A stretch of DNA of 64,000 nucleotides. Source: Oceaniferula flava. Its GTDB lineage: Bacteria > Verrucomicrobiota > Verrucomicrobiia > Verrucomicrobiales > Akkermansiaceae. Position 1 is the first letter of the stretch, and the number at the start of each line of letters is the position of its first letter. Made by a program: the position numbers and the translations under genes. This document shows positions 34,516-42,075 of the stretch, piece after piece. The stretch spans positions 558,001 to 622,000 of the forward strand of contig NZ_JAFBGL010000001.1 in assembly GCF_016811075.1 (NCBI RefSeq), read 5' to 3'. The notes beneath the pieces were generated by a model. The model was not told the origin of the DNA and did not search any database. It saw only the letters and a list, made by a program, of their open reading frames with translations.

Positions 34516-35574
34516 ATGGCTATCGACGTTGACCTACTGACCCGCATCTGTGAAGCACCCGGCGCCCCCGGGTTTGAAAAAGAAATCCGTGAGCTTGTCC
34601 TGAAAGAAGTGGATGGACTGGCCGACTCGGTCAGGGTGGACAACATGGGCAACGTGGTGGCTCTGAAAAAGGGCAAGTCGTCGAAGAAAAAGTCCATGGC
34701 CGCTGCGCATATGGATGAGATCGGCTTTATCGTCACTCACATCGATGACAATGGCTTCGTCCGCTTCAACCCACTCGGCGGCTTCGATCCCAAGACCCTG
34801 ACATCCCAGCGCGTGATCATTCACGGCAAGAAGGACGTCATCGGCGTCATGGGCTGCAAGCCGATCCATATCATGTCGCCGGAAGAACGCGGCAAGAACC
34901 TCAAGCTCAGCGACTACTTCATCGATCTCGGCATGAGCAAAAAAGAGGTGGAGAAAATCGTCACCATTGGTGATCCGATCACGCGCCGCAGTGAATTGTT
35001 GGAGCTGGGCGACTGCGTCAATGTGAAGTCTCTCGATAACCGGGTCTCTGTCTTCGTGCTGCTGGAAGCGCTGCGCGCCATCAAGAAAAGCCGTCGCAAG
35101 CCATGTTATGATTTTTACGCGGTGTTCACCGTGCAGGAGGAAGTCGGTCTGCGTGGCGCCAATGTCAGTGCCTTGGAAATTCAGCCGGACTTCGGTTTCG
35201 GTCTCGATACCACCATCGCCTATGACACCCCCGGCTCACAACCACAAGAACGCTGCACCAGCCTTGGAAAGGGTGCCGCGATCAAGATCATGGACAGCTC
35301 TACCATCTGCGACTACCGCATGGTGGCGTTCATGAAAGAAACCGCCGATGCCAAAAAGATCAAATGGCAGCCGGAGATCCTCGCCGCGGGTGGAACCGAT
35401 ACCGCCAGCCTGCAGCGGATGAACCCCGGTGGCTCGATTGCCGGGGCGATTTCCATCCCCACTCGCCACATTCACCAGAGCATCGAGATGTCCGATAAAA
35501 AGGACATCGAAGCCTGTATCAAACTGCTGGCCGCCTGCGCCTGTGATCTGGACAAGGGCGACTGGAAATTCTAG
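34516..35574 (+). CDS. M42-family aminopeptidase/glutamyl aminopeptidase
   Basis: The 352-residue protein is a full-length dinuclear metallopeptidase. A-A-H-M-D-E-I-G near 67-74 supplies the first metal ligands, D-N-R-V-S-V a bridging Asp, V-Q-E-E-V-G-L the catalytic Glu pair, D-T-T-I-A-Y another ligand, and R-H-I-H-Q-S the last His. Such enzymes form dodecameric tetrahedra and trim peptides in the cytosol. No signal peptide is visible. It precedes a small unknown gene by 19 nt and is probably co-transcribed with it. Confidence 0.93.
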   Translation: MAIDVDLLTRICEAPGAPGFEKEIRELVLKEVDGLADSVRVDNMGNVVALKKGKSSKKKSMAAAHMDEIGFIVTHIDDNGFVRFNPLGGFDPKTLTSQRVIIHGKKDVIGVMGCKPIHIMSPEERGKNLKLSDYFIDLGMSKKEVEKIVTIGDPITRRSELLELGDCVNVKSLDNRVSVFVLLEALRAIKKSRRKPCYDFYAVFTVQEEVGLRGANVSALEIQPDFGFGLDTTIAYDTPGSQPQERCTSLGKGAAIKIMDSSTICDYRMVAFMKETADAKKIKWQPEILAAGGTDTASLQRMNPGGSIAGAISIPTRHIHQSIEMSDKKDIEACIKLLAACACDLDKGDWKF

Positions 35575-35593
35575 CAGCTTCGGCTGTTGACCG

Positions 35594-36211
35594 ATGAAGT
35601 TTTTCTATCCGACACCCCCGGATCGCTTAGAGCATGAAACCAAGTCTGGTGTCAATGTCAGCTATTCGGTGGAGATCTGCGTGCCTCAAAATACGGTTCA
35701 GTGGTCGGTTTACCGCCACCTGCCCGAGGGCATGCATTGGAAAAAAGGCGACGAAATGGGGCTGGGGGCCACGCATCATGAAAAGACCCAGACCTTTGCC
35801 CAATTTCTAGAACATCCGTTCAGAGAGCTCCCGGAGGATTTGAATTTCTTGAAGGTTTACGTGGAAAAACAATCGCTGGGAACCGGAACTGACACCGAGA
35901 TGCCGCCATTGCGCTACGATGGTTTTCCCTTCGGTGGTCCTGAAATTTTGTATCGAAGGGAAAAGGATACCAATGGTGTTGCAGTGTCCTATTTCGTCTC
36001 TCCACACCCTTATGAGAAAGTGGTGCGCTGGAGCTTTTTTCCTCACCTAACGGAAGGGATTTGCGCCAAGAAGGGGGACGAGTCTGGTCTCGGCTCCATG
36101 CATTCGGACGGTGAGCAGACTTATGCAGAGTTTCTGAAGACTCCAAAGCATCAAGTCCCTGATGAGGTGATGGCAATGGTTTCGGCAAAAATGGAAGAGT
36201 CGGGGAATTAA
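35594..36211 (+). CDS. Unknown cytosolic protein with an internal tandem duplication
   Basis: The 205-residue protein consists of two related halves. Residues about 18-100 and 122-205 share the pattern G-V-x-V-S-Y-x-V, W-S-x-x-x-H-L-x-E-G, K-K-G-D-E-x-G-L-G, H-x-x-x-Q-T-x-A-x-F-L and P near the end. Roughly a third of aligned residues are identical by eye. No signal peptide, membrane helix or known motif is seen. It follows the M42 peptidase by 19 nt and looks co-transcribed with it. The family is not known to me. Confidence 0.75.
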   Translation: MKFFYPTPPDRLEHETKSGVNVSYSVEICVPQNTVQWSVYRHLPEGMHWKKGDEMGLGATHHEKTQTFAQFLEHPFRELPEDLNFLKVYVEKQSLGTGTDTEMPPLRYDGFPFGGPEILYRREKDTNGVAVSYFVSPHPYEKVVRWSFFPHLTEGICAKKGDESGLGSMHSDGEQTYAEFLKTPKHQVPDEVMAMVSAKMEESGN

Positions 36212-36380
36212 GGATAGTCCAAGAAGTGGCTATTACTTACTGCGGCAAGAAGATGATTCTGCGAAGCCGGTTGCTGTATGTGGGTCTCCAGCTTGCTTGA
36301 CGGGATGAGTCCATCGAAGCGGTTACGCGTGCAGCTTGATTGCGGCACTCATTTTAGGATGACAGCTAGCAACGGATCGA

Positions 36381-37232
36381 TTAAAAAATGCCGTCGGCGA
36401 ATTCCTCTTTGTTGAACTTCTTGAACTGTTCCGGCTCTTCGCCGAGGCCGATAAACCAGGTAGGAAGATCGAGTTCTTTCTGAATCAACACGGCGACGCC
36501 TCCTTTTCCTGAGCCATCCATTTTGGTCACGATTAAGCCGTCGAGCTCGATAGCTTTGTTGAATTCCTTCGCCTGGGCGAGGGCATTGCCGCCGGTAGTG
36601 GCGTCCACGACTAACAACTTCAGGTGCGGTGCGGATTCGTCCTGTTTGCCAATGGTTCGCTCGATCTTGCCGAGCTCCTGCATCAGGTTGTGTCGAGTGT
36701 GAATCCGGCCGGCGGTGTCGCAAATGAGGAAGTCGGCACCGTCGGTGATGGCTTTTTGGTGGGCGGTGTAACAGACCGATGCCGGGTCGGCATTGTGCGC
36801 GCCCTTGACCACGGGGATATCGAGTCGTTCACCCCAGCGGCCGAGCTGCTCCACGGCGGCGGCGCGGAAGGTGTCGGCGGCGGCGAGCATCACCGAGTGG
36901 CCTTGCGACTTGAGAAGATAGGCCAGCTTGGCCGACGAAGTGGTCTTGCCGGTGCCATTGACGCCGACCACGAGGATTACCATCGGTTTTCCATCGCTAC
37001 GTGGTTTCAGTTCTGCCTGGTCGTCTTTCAGAATGGCCGCGATGTGTTGCTTGCAGACCTCGACGATATCGTCGCCGGAAACCTTGCGACCGAGCGCCTG
37101 GAGGTCGTCGATGATGGCCATCGCGGTGCGGGCGCCGAGATCGGCACCAATGAGGTCGGCCTCGAGTTCATCCCAATCGATCTCTGCCTTGTTGGTGACC
37201 TTGTTGAGAAGCTTTTTGAAAAATCCTGCCAT
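36381..37232 (-). CDS. ftsY: Signal recognition particle receptor FtsY
   Basis: The start at ATG 37232 gives MAGFFKKLLNKVTNKAEIDW; the frame is open further to 37274, but the upstream part is Pro/His/Thr-rich and atypical. The 283 residues form an N-domain (about 1-80) and a GTPase domain with G1 G-V-N-G-T-G-K-T-T near 100. Beyond it are D-T-A-G-R-I-H-T-R and T-K-M-D-G-S-G-K-G-G. It docks ribosome-SRP complexes at the membrane. The long acidic A-domain of E. coli FtsY is absent, as in many other bacteria. Confidence 0.96.
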   Translation of the reverse strand: MAGFFKKLLNKVTNKAEIDWDELEADLIGADLGARTAMAIIDDLQALGRKVSGDDIVEVCKQHIAAILKDDQAELKPRSDGKPMVILVVGVNGTGKTTSSAKLAYLLKSQGHSVMLAAADTFRAAAVEQLGRWGERLDIPVVKGAHNADPASVCYTAHQKAITDGADFLICDTAGRIHTRHNLMQELGKIERTIGKQDESAPHLKLLVVDATTGGNALAQAKEFNKAIELDGLIVTKMDGSGKGGVAVLIQKELDLPTWFIGLGEEPEQFKKFNKEEFADGIF

Positions 37233-37331
37233 AATGAAAGTGGTGGTGATGTGAGGGGGTGGGGGTAGCTGCATGTAAAGGCGGGTAGGTTTTTTCGCAA
37301 GACTTTTGAGTCTGATATCGTAGCCCTCTGT

Positions 37332-38072
37332 GTGCGAAGCCTATTCATCATCATGATCCTCACTTGTTCAGTCTGGGCCGGTGAGCTGCGTGTCTTTTCC
37401 TATAACATCCATCACGGAGCGGGAATGGACGGTGCGCTCGATCTTAAACGCATCGCCGAGGTGATCAAAAAACAGAAGCCTGACATCGTCGCCCTGCAGG
37501 AAGTCGACAAACACGTTCCCCGCAGTGGCAAGGTGGATCAGGCGGCGGAGTTGGCGAAGCTGCTTGGCATGCATTACGCCTTTGGCAAATGCATCGACCT
37601 CCAAGGCGGCGAATATGGCAATGCGATCCTTTCCAAGTATCCCATCCGCGATACCTTTATCCACCCACTGCCAGGCCCAGGCGAGCCGCGTGCGGTGCTG
37701 GAGGTGATTCTCAATGTCAAAGGGAAGAAACTTTCCTTCGCCAGTGTGCATCTGGATTGGAAAGAAAACGACACCCGGGTGGCTCAGATCAGTGCGATGG
37801 AGAAGGTGCTCTCGCTGCGGAACTATCCGGTGATCATCGCCGGGGACTTCAATGCCAAACCGGACTCGGAGGCCATGCGCCTGCTGGCGACCACCTGGTC
37901 GCTGACGCCGAAATCCGGTGCCCGCCTGACCATGCCGGCAAACGACCCGGACAAGGAAATCGATTACATTGCCTACCGCGGGTTTGAATCGGTGAAGGCC
38001 AGCTGCTTGGTGCTGGAGGAGGAGCTAGCCTCCGACCACCGACCTCTGATCGGTGTGATCCTGCTGCCGTAA
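37332..38072 (+). CDS. Secreted endonuclease/exonuclease/phosphatase-family protein
   Basis: The 246-residue protein begins at GTG 37332 with a hydrophobic signal (L-F-I-I-M-I-L-T-C-S-V-W-A). The EEP fold follows: F-S-Y-N-I-H-H-G, V-A-L-Q-E-V-D (metal Glu), G-D-F-N-A-K-P-D-S (catalytic Asp/Asn), and A-S-D-H-R-P-L at the C-terminus. A start at ATG 37353 is possible. The substrate (DNA, phosphoinositide or other phosphoester) cannot be read. It diverges from ftsY with about 100 nt between. Confidence 0.88.
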   Translation: MRSLFIIMILTCSVWAGELRVFSYNIHHGAGMDGALDLKRIAEVIKKQKPDIVALQEVDKHVPRSGKVDQAAELAKLLGMHYAFGKCIDLQGGEYGNAILSKYPIRDTFIHPLPGPGEPRAVLEVILNVKGKKLSFASVHLDWKENDTRVAQISAMEKVLSLRNYPVIIAGDFNAKPDSEAMRLLATTWSLTPKSGARLTMPANDPDKEIDYIAYRGFESVKASCLVLEEELASDHRPLIGVILLP

Positions 38073-38193
38073 AAGGGCTGCCTGTGAGGTGGCTGGTTGT
38101 GGTTTTTTAGGAAAACTGTGTCGAAATGGCAAAGATTGATGGTTTAGGTGAAGAAATATTTATGAAATCACGATTTCTTGGGTGGTAGTCAAC

Positions 38194-38222
38194 TTGCTTG
38201 AGGTGAGTGTGTTAAGTATTTT
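38194..38222 (+). promoter_or_regulatory. Candidate promoter of the intergenic RNA
   Basis: TTGCTT (38194-38199) and TATTTT (38217-38222) are separated by exactly 17 nt. Each box matches four of six consensus bases. It points at the hairpin-rich segment ending at 38455. Confidence 0.45.
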
Positions 38223-38333
38223 AAAGGGGGCTTATTGGAAATCATCATCCATGAAAATGTAAGAAAAGCTGACTTTCTTTGAACGGATGGAGAAGTGGGG
38301 GGTCTATGTATAGCGAACACCGTATGATGCGGG

Positions 38334-38455
38334 GTTCACAACCAACAAGGGTGAACACAACAGTTGCAGTTGTCAGTCTCCAACACAGTATCAGCGTGTA
38401 GGACAAACTGAAGAATCCAATGCCCCGGGAGTCCTCCAACTCCCGGGGCCTTTTT
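38334..38455 (+). ncRNA. Structured small RNA candidate
   Basis: GTTCAC (38334-38339) pairs with GTGAAC (38351-38356), and ACAAC (38357-38361) pairs with GTTGT (38369-38373). These two hairpins are followed by about 48 nt of single-stranded-looking sequence and a strong terminator (38422-38455). With the upstream promoter-like pair, a transcript of about 225 nt would result. No known RNA family is recognised; a long 3' UTR of the EEP gene is the alternative. Confidence 0.45.
38422..38455 (+). terminator. Rho-independent terminator (plus strand)
   Basis: GCCCCGGGAG and CTCCCGGGGC form a perfect 10-bp stem with an 8-nt loop, followed by C and TTTTT. It ends either the small RNA or the EEP transcript. 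Confidence 0.9.
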
Positions 38456-38482
38456 GTCGAGATACGCAGGGTTTTACCCGAT

Positions 38483-38513
38483 AAAAAAAGCCCGCAACCG
38501 AAGTGGCGGGCTT
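38483..38513 (-). terminator. Rho-independent terminator of the sodium:solute symporter gene
   Basis: AAGCCCGC (38488-38495) pairs with GCGGGCTT (38506-38513) around a 10-nt loop. On the minus strand the A-run at 38483-38489 becomes a U-tract. It lies 27 nt past the symporter stop. Confidence 0.85.
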
Positions 38514-38539
38514 GGTGGTCTGCTTGAGTCTGCACGAAG

Positions 38540-40348
38540 CTAGCTCACCGACTTTTTCCAGGTGGCGATGATACCGATGCCGGCCAGCACGGCGGCAGCC
38601 ACGAAGGCACCTCCCATGCCTGTTTGACCATACATGATCAGACCGGAGCCGAGCAGAATGCCGTAGACCAACACACAGCCAAGCACCGTGTTGAGAATGC
38701 CGAGAGGCAAGTTGACGGCATCGTGCAGAGGTTTGATCGGAGTGCCCGCTTGTTCGGCCTCGGTGATGATTTTTTTCCACCCGGGGCCACCGGGGTTGGT
38801 TTTCTCGATGAAACTACGCAGCTTCGCGGTGTCGGATGGTTTGGTGAACAAGGCGGTCAACAACCAGGCGGCGGTGGTGATGCCAACAATCAGACAGAGC
38901 TCCTGCCAAACTTCGAAGCTGCCTTTTTCCACGCCGAAACGTAACCACATCGCCACGGCGAAGGAGACCAGCATGGCGGCGATTTCGCTGGCGGGGTTGA
39001 TGCGCCACCAGAACCAGCGAAGGATGAACAACAGGCCGGTGCCGGCGCCGATGTGGGTGATCAGCTTGAAGTTGTCCAAGGCGCTTTCCATGCTCAAGGC
39101 GAGCAGGGCGGTGAGTCCCATCATCACCACGGTGGACACGCGGCCGACCAATACCAGCTGCTTTTCGCTCGCGTCCGGTTTGATAAAGCGCTTCCAAAAA
39201 TCGTTCACCACATAGGAGGAGCCCCAGTTCAAGTGGGTGGAAATAGTCGACATATAAGCCGCCACTAGCGAGGTCAGAACCAGTCCCAGCCAGCCGGCCG
39301 GCAGGAAGGTGAGCATCGCCGGGTAGCCGCTGTCGTGCGCCACTTTCTTGGCGTCAGGGAAGGCTTTCTGGATGTCGGAAATCTCGGGGAACACGACGAG
39401 TGAAGCCAGTGCCACAATGATCCACGGCCACGGGCGGATGGCGTAGTGGGCAACCTGGAAAAAGAGCGTAGCGCCCACGGCGTGCTTTTCGTTTTTGGCT
39501 GCCAGCATACGCTGCGCCAGATAGCCGCCACCACCCGGCTCGGCACCAGGATACCAGACCGACCACCATTGGATCGCCAATGGCAGCACAAAGAGCGTGA
39601 TCACCGCATTTTTGGTATCGGTATCGTTCCAATCTCCCTGGGTGGGGAAGAGGTTGAGTTTTTGCTTCACCGCCTCGTGATTGAAGAGCCCGTCCAGCCC
39701 GCCGATATCCGGATGGCTGACCGCGTAGTAAGCCGCGGCAAATGCGCCCACCATGGCAATGATGAACAGCAGGAAATCGGTGAGAATGACGCCCTTGAAT
39801 CCTCCCATGGAGGAAAAAATCACGGTCACCACCATGGCGACCACCACCGATTGCCCCGGTCCCCAGCCGAGCATGGTTTCGCCAATCTTGATAGCCGCCA
39901 GAGAGACCGAGGCCATGATGATGATGTTAAACAGCACCCCGAGATAGATCGCGCGGAAGCCTCGCAGGAAGGCGGCAGACTTGCCGCTGTATCGCAGTTC
40001 GTAGAACTCCACATCGGTCAGCACCTCGGATCGGCGCCATAGTTTAGCGTAAATAAAAACGGTCAGCATTCCCGTGATGATGAAGGCCCACCACATCCAG
40101 TTCGCCCAGACGCCGCTGGTGCGGACCAGGTCGGTGACGAAGTTGGGGGTGTCGGTGGAAAATGTGGTGGCCACCATGGAGAAACCTAACAGCCACCACG
40201 GCATGTGGCGCCCGGAAAGAAAAAACTCACCGGAGGATTTCCCCGATTGGCGGGAGACCACCACCCCAATGCCAAGGGCGACTGCGAAGAAGGAGATGAG
40301 GATAGTCCAATCGATGCCGGCCAGTTTCATTTCTGCTAGAATATGCAT
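38540..40348 (-). CDS. Sodium:solute symporter (SSS family)
   Basis: The 602-residue protein has about 13 hydrophobic helices and the SSS layout, including I-S-F-F-A-V-A-L-G-I-G-V-V near 20-32, S-G-R-H-M-P-W-W-L near 45-53 and S-M-V-A-T-T-F-S-T-D-T near 55-66. Family members co-transport Na+ with sugars, amino acids or organic acids across the inner membrane. Proteins of this subtype in Verrucomicrobiota and Planctomycetota often sit near sugar catabolism genes. An alternative start lies at 40330. Substrate is unknown; a monosaccharide released by the glycan locus is only a guess. Confidence 0.9.
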   Translation of the reverse strand: MHILAEMKLAGIDWTILISFFAVALGIGVVVSRQSGKSSGEFFLSGRHMPWWLLGFSMVATTFSTDTPNFVTDLVRTSGVWANWMWWAFIITGMLTVFIYAKLWRRSEVLTDVEFYELRYSGKSAAFLRGFRAIYLGVLFNIIIMASVSLAAIKIGETMLGWGPGQSVVVAMVVTVIFSSMGGFKGVILTDFLLFIIAMVGAFAAAYYAVSHPDIGGLDGLFNHEAVKQKLNLFPTQGDWNDTDTKNAVITLFVLPLAIQWWSVWYPGAEPGGGGYLAQRMLAAKNEKHAVGATLFFQVAHYAIRPWPWIIVALASLVVFPEISDIQKAFPDAKKVAHDSGYPAMLTFLPAGWLGLVLTSLVAAYMSTISTHLNWGSSYVVNDFWKRFIKPDASEKQLVLVGRVSTVVMMGLTALLALSMESALDNFKLITHIGAGTGLLFILRWFWWRINPASEIAAMLVSFAVAMWLRFGVEKGSFEVWQELCLIVGITTAAWLLTALFTKPSDTAKLRSFIEKTNPGGPGWKKIITEAEQAGTPIKPLHDAVNLPLGILNTVLGCVLVYGILLGSGLIMYGQTGMGGAFVAAAVLAGIGIIATWKKSVS

Positions 40349-40470
40349 AGGTGTGTTTAGAGAGGTTCAGATAACTCCCGAAAAACTAGGAATTCGAAGC
40401 TCCCCTGACAACGTCAAACAGGGCGTCATATCTCTACGCGGGGTTCAATTTTCCCACTTGCAGAGAAGTG

Positions 40471-41877
40471 TTAGGCGTCTGGCTCGGTGGTGCCGAGACG
40501 TTTGCCTAACTGCAGTCCGTTGAGGATACAGTCGGGCACCGAAATGCCACCGCGATAGTTGCCGGCGAAATAGAGTCCGGTGTGGCTGTTCTCGCAGGCC
40601 TCTAACGCTTCCACGGCCTCTTGGTAATCCAATCCGTATTGAGGAATGGCATTTTCCCAGCTGCTGCGGTATCGGAATGTGGGGGTGCCGCGGACTCCAA
40701 GCAATCGATGCAGTTCGGCCAGCACCACCTCGTCACTATTCTCCGCGAGCTCGGGTGACAGGCTGCCACCCATCATGCAGGTGAGCGTGACGTGTCCTTC
40801 CGGTGCGCGGTGGTCGAACATGCTGGAAGAAAACAAAACACCTAACAGGGGGCTGTTTTCATCGGCCTTAATCAACATGCCAAAACCATCCAGCGGGTGC
40901 TCCACGTCTTCGCGCTTGAAGCCTAAAACCAGGCTGGTGACCGGTGGTGCGTCCAAGGTGCGCACAGGCTTTAACTGCTCGATGATTTCCGTGGGCAAGG
41001 GCAGTGCGCCGAGCCGATGGTGCGGCGTGGCAATGACCAGGCGGGAATACTCGGTGTTGAACGCGTGACCGGACGCATCGGTCCAGCTGATCTGCCATCC
41101 ATCGGGGAGAGGGCGGATTGCGTTGATCTGGGATTTCAAATGCACGGTGCCGGTGGGAAGGCCGGCGACGATGGCCTGGGGCAGAGCGGCCATGCCGGAG
41201 CGGAAGGAGATCATCTCCGGAGTCATTCGCGGATTGGGTGATTTTTTCTGTTCCGATCGTAGCGCAATCGCGCCGAGGACCAGTGAACGATGTTCATTTT
41301 CCAATTTCCACAAGCGGGGGAAGGCGTGGCGCACCGAGAGCTCCTCCGGGTTTCCCGCATAGATGCCACTGACAAAGGGAGCTGCCGCGTTGCTGAGGAT
41401 TTCCGACCCGAGACGGCGGCGGACGAAATGGCCAAAGCTTTCTTCTCCTTCACCACGATATCGTCCGATCATCGGTTCCGTCGCAGCGCGCAGAATACCA
41501 CGCAGACTGAACAGTGGGCTCTTCAGCAGTGCCATGGGACTGGTGGGCATGGCTCGGGGTGCTCCATCATGCACCACATAGCGCTTCTTGGCGGCGGGGA
41601 GGGAACTGATCACTTCGCTACCAATGCCGGTGCTTTTTAGGCCAGTGCTTTCCAACAGTTGCATGACCCTGCGGTCTTTGATCATGATGCTGTTAGGTCC
41701 TTGCTCTGCGAGGTAGCCGTCTTGGGCGAAGCTTCGCAGCGCGCCACCGGCTTGGTCAGCACTTTCCAGAATATCACAAGGTTGACCCGATTCGTGCAGG
41801 GCGTGCGCTACACAGAGTCCCGAGATCCCAGCGCCGATGATGGCGGTCTTCGCAGTTTCTTCCACGGCGATAGACAA
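40471..41877 (-). CDS. Protoporphyrinogen oxidase (FAD-dependent, HemY type)
   Basis: The 468-residue flavoprotein has a dinucleotide-binding A-I-I-G-A-G-I-S-G-L-C near 12-22, followed by G-G-A-L-R-S and L-A-E-Q-G-P-N-S near 45-62. The C-terminal FAD block F-A-G-N-Y-R-G-G-I-S-V-P-D lies near 440. These are diagnostic for the oxygen-dependent protoporphyrinogen/coproporphyrinogen oxidase family, which aromatises the porphyrinogen ring during heme synthesis. Protein length is typical. It runs before the symporter on the same strand with 122 nt between, so separate transcription is likely. Confidence 0.9.
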   Translation of the reverse strand: MSIAVEETAKTAIIGAGISGLCVAHALHESGQPCDILESADQAGGALRSFAQDGYLAEQGPNSIMIKDRRVMQLLESTGLKSTGIGSEVISSLPAAKKRYVVHDGAPRAMPTSPMALLKSPLFSLRGILRAATEPMIGRYRGEGEESFGHFVRRRLGSEILSNAAAPFVSGIYAGNPEELSVRHAFPRLWKLENEHRSLVLGAIALRSEQKKSPNPRMTPEMISFRSGMAALPQAIVAGLPTGTVHLKSQINAIRPLPDGWQISWTDASGHAFNTEYSRLVIATPHHRLGALPLPTEIIEQLKPVRTLDAPPVTSLVLGFKREDVEHPLDGFGMLIKADENSPLLGVLFSSSMFDHRAPEGHVTLTCMMGGSLSPELAENSDEVVLAELHRLLGVRGTPTFRYRSSWENAIPQYGLDYQEAVEALEACENSHTGLYFAGNYRGGISVPDCILNGLQLGKRLGTTEPDA

Positions 41878-42016
41878 GCAAGAGCCGTGCAGCTTGGCGA
41901 TTTCTTTTTGTAAAACCGGTCGGCCAGACCTGTTTCCGTAGGATGGAGGATGGAGGTGTTAGTTTATGCGATGGTGTTCAAATTCGTTTACGGTTTGTAA
42001 AGGTTGACATTCTGGA

Positions 42017-42045
42017 TTGACAGACCAAGGCGCTTGTTGGTAAAT
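42017..42045 (+). promoter_or_regulatory. Weak candidate promoter of the 723-residue protein
   Basis: A perfect TTGACA (42017-42022) is followed after 17 nt by GTAAAT, a poor -10 box. A second TTGACA occurs 13 nt upstream (42004-42009). The start codon is 31 nt after the -10. The exact -35 matches make this worth noting, but the -10 is weak. Confidence 0.3.
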
Positions 42046-42075
42046 GTAGCCCTGAAGTTTTCACCTTAAGATACA

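Larger units (their letters stand above)
38073..38539. other. Intergenic region with structured RNA candidate and two terminators
   Basis: The 467 nt between the EEP gene and the convergent symporter contain no open frame of convincing composition. A promoter-like pair (38194-38222), two hairpins and two strong terminators (one per strand) are described as separate entries. The stretch is AT-richer at 38100-38280 than in the genes around it. Confidence 0.6.
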
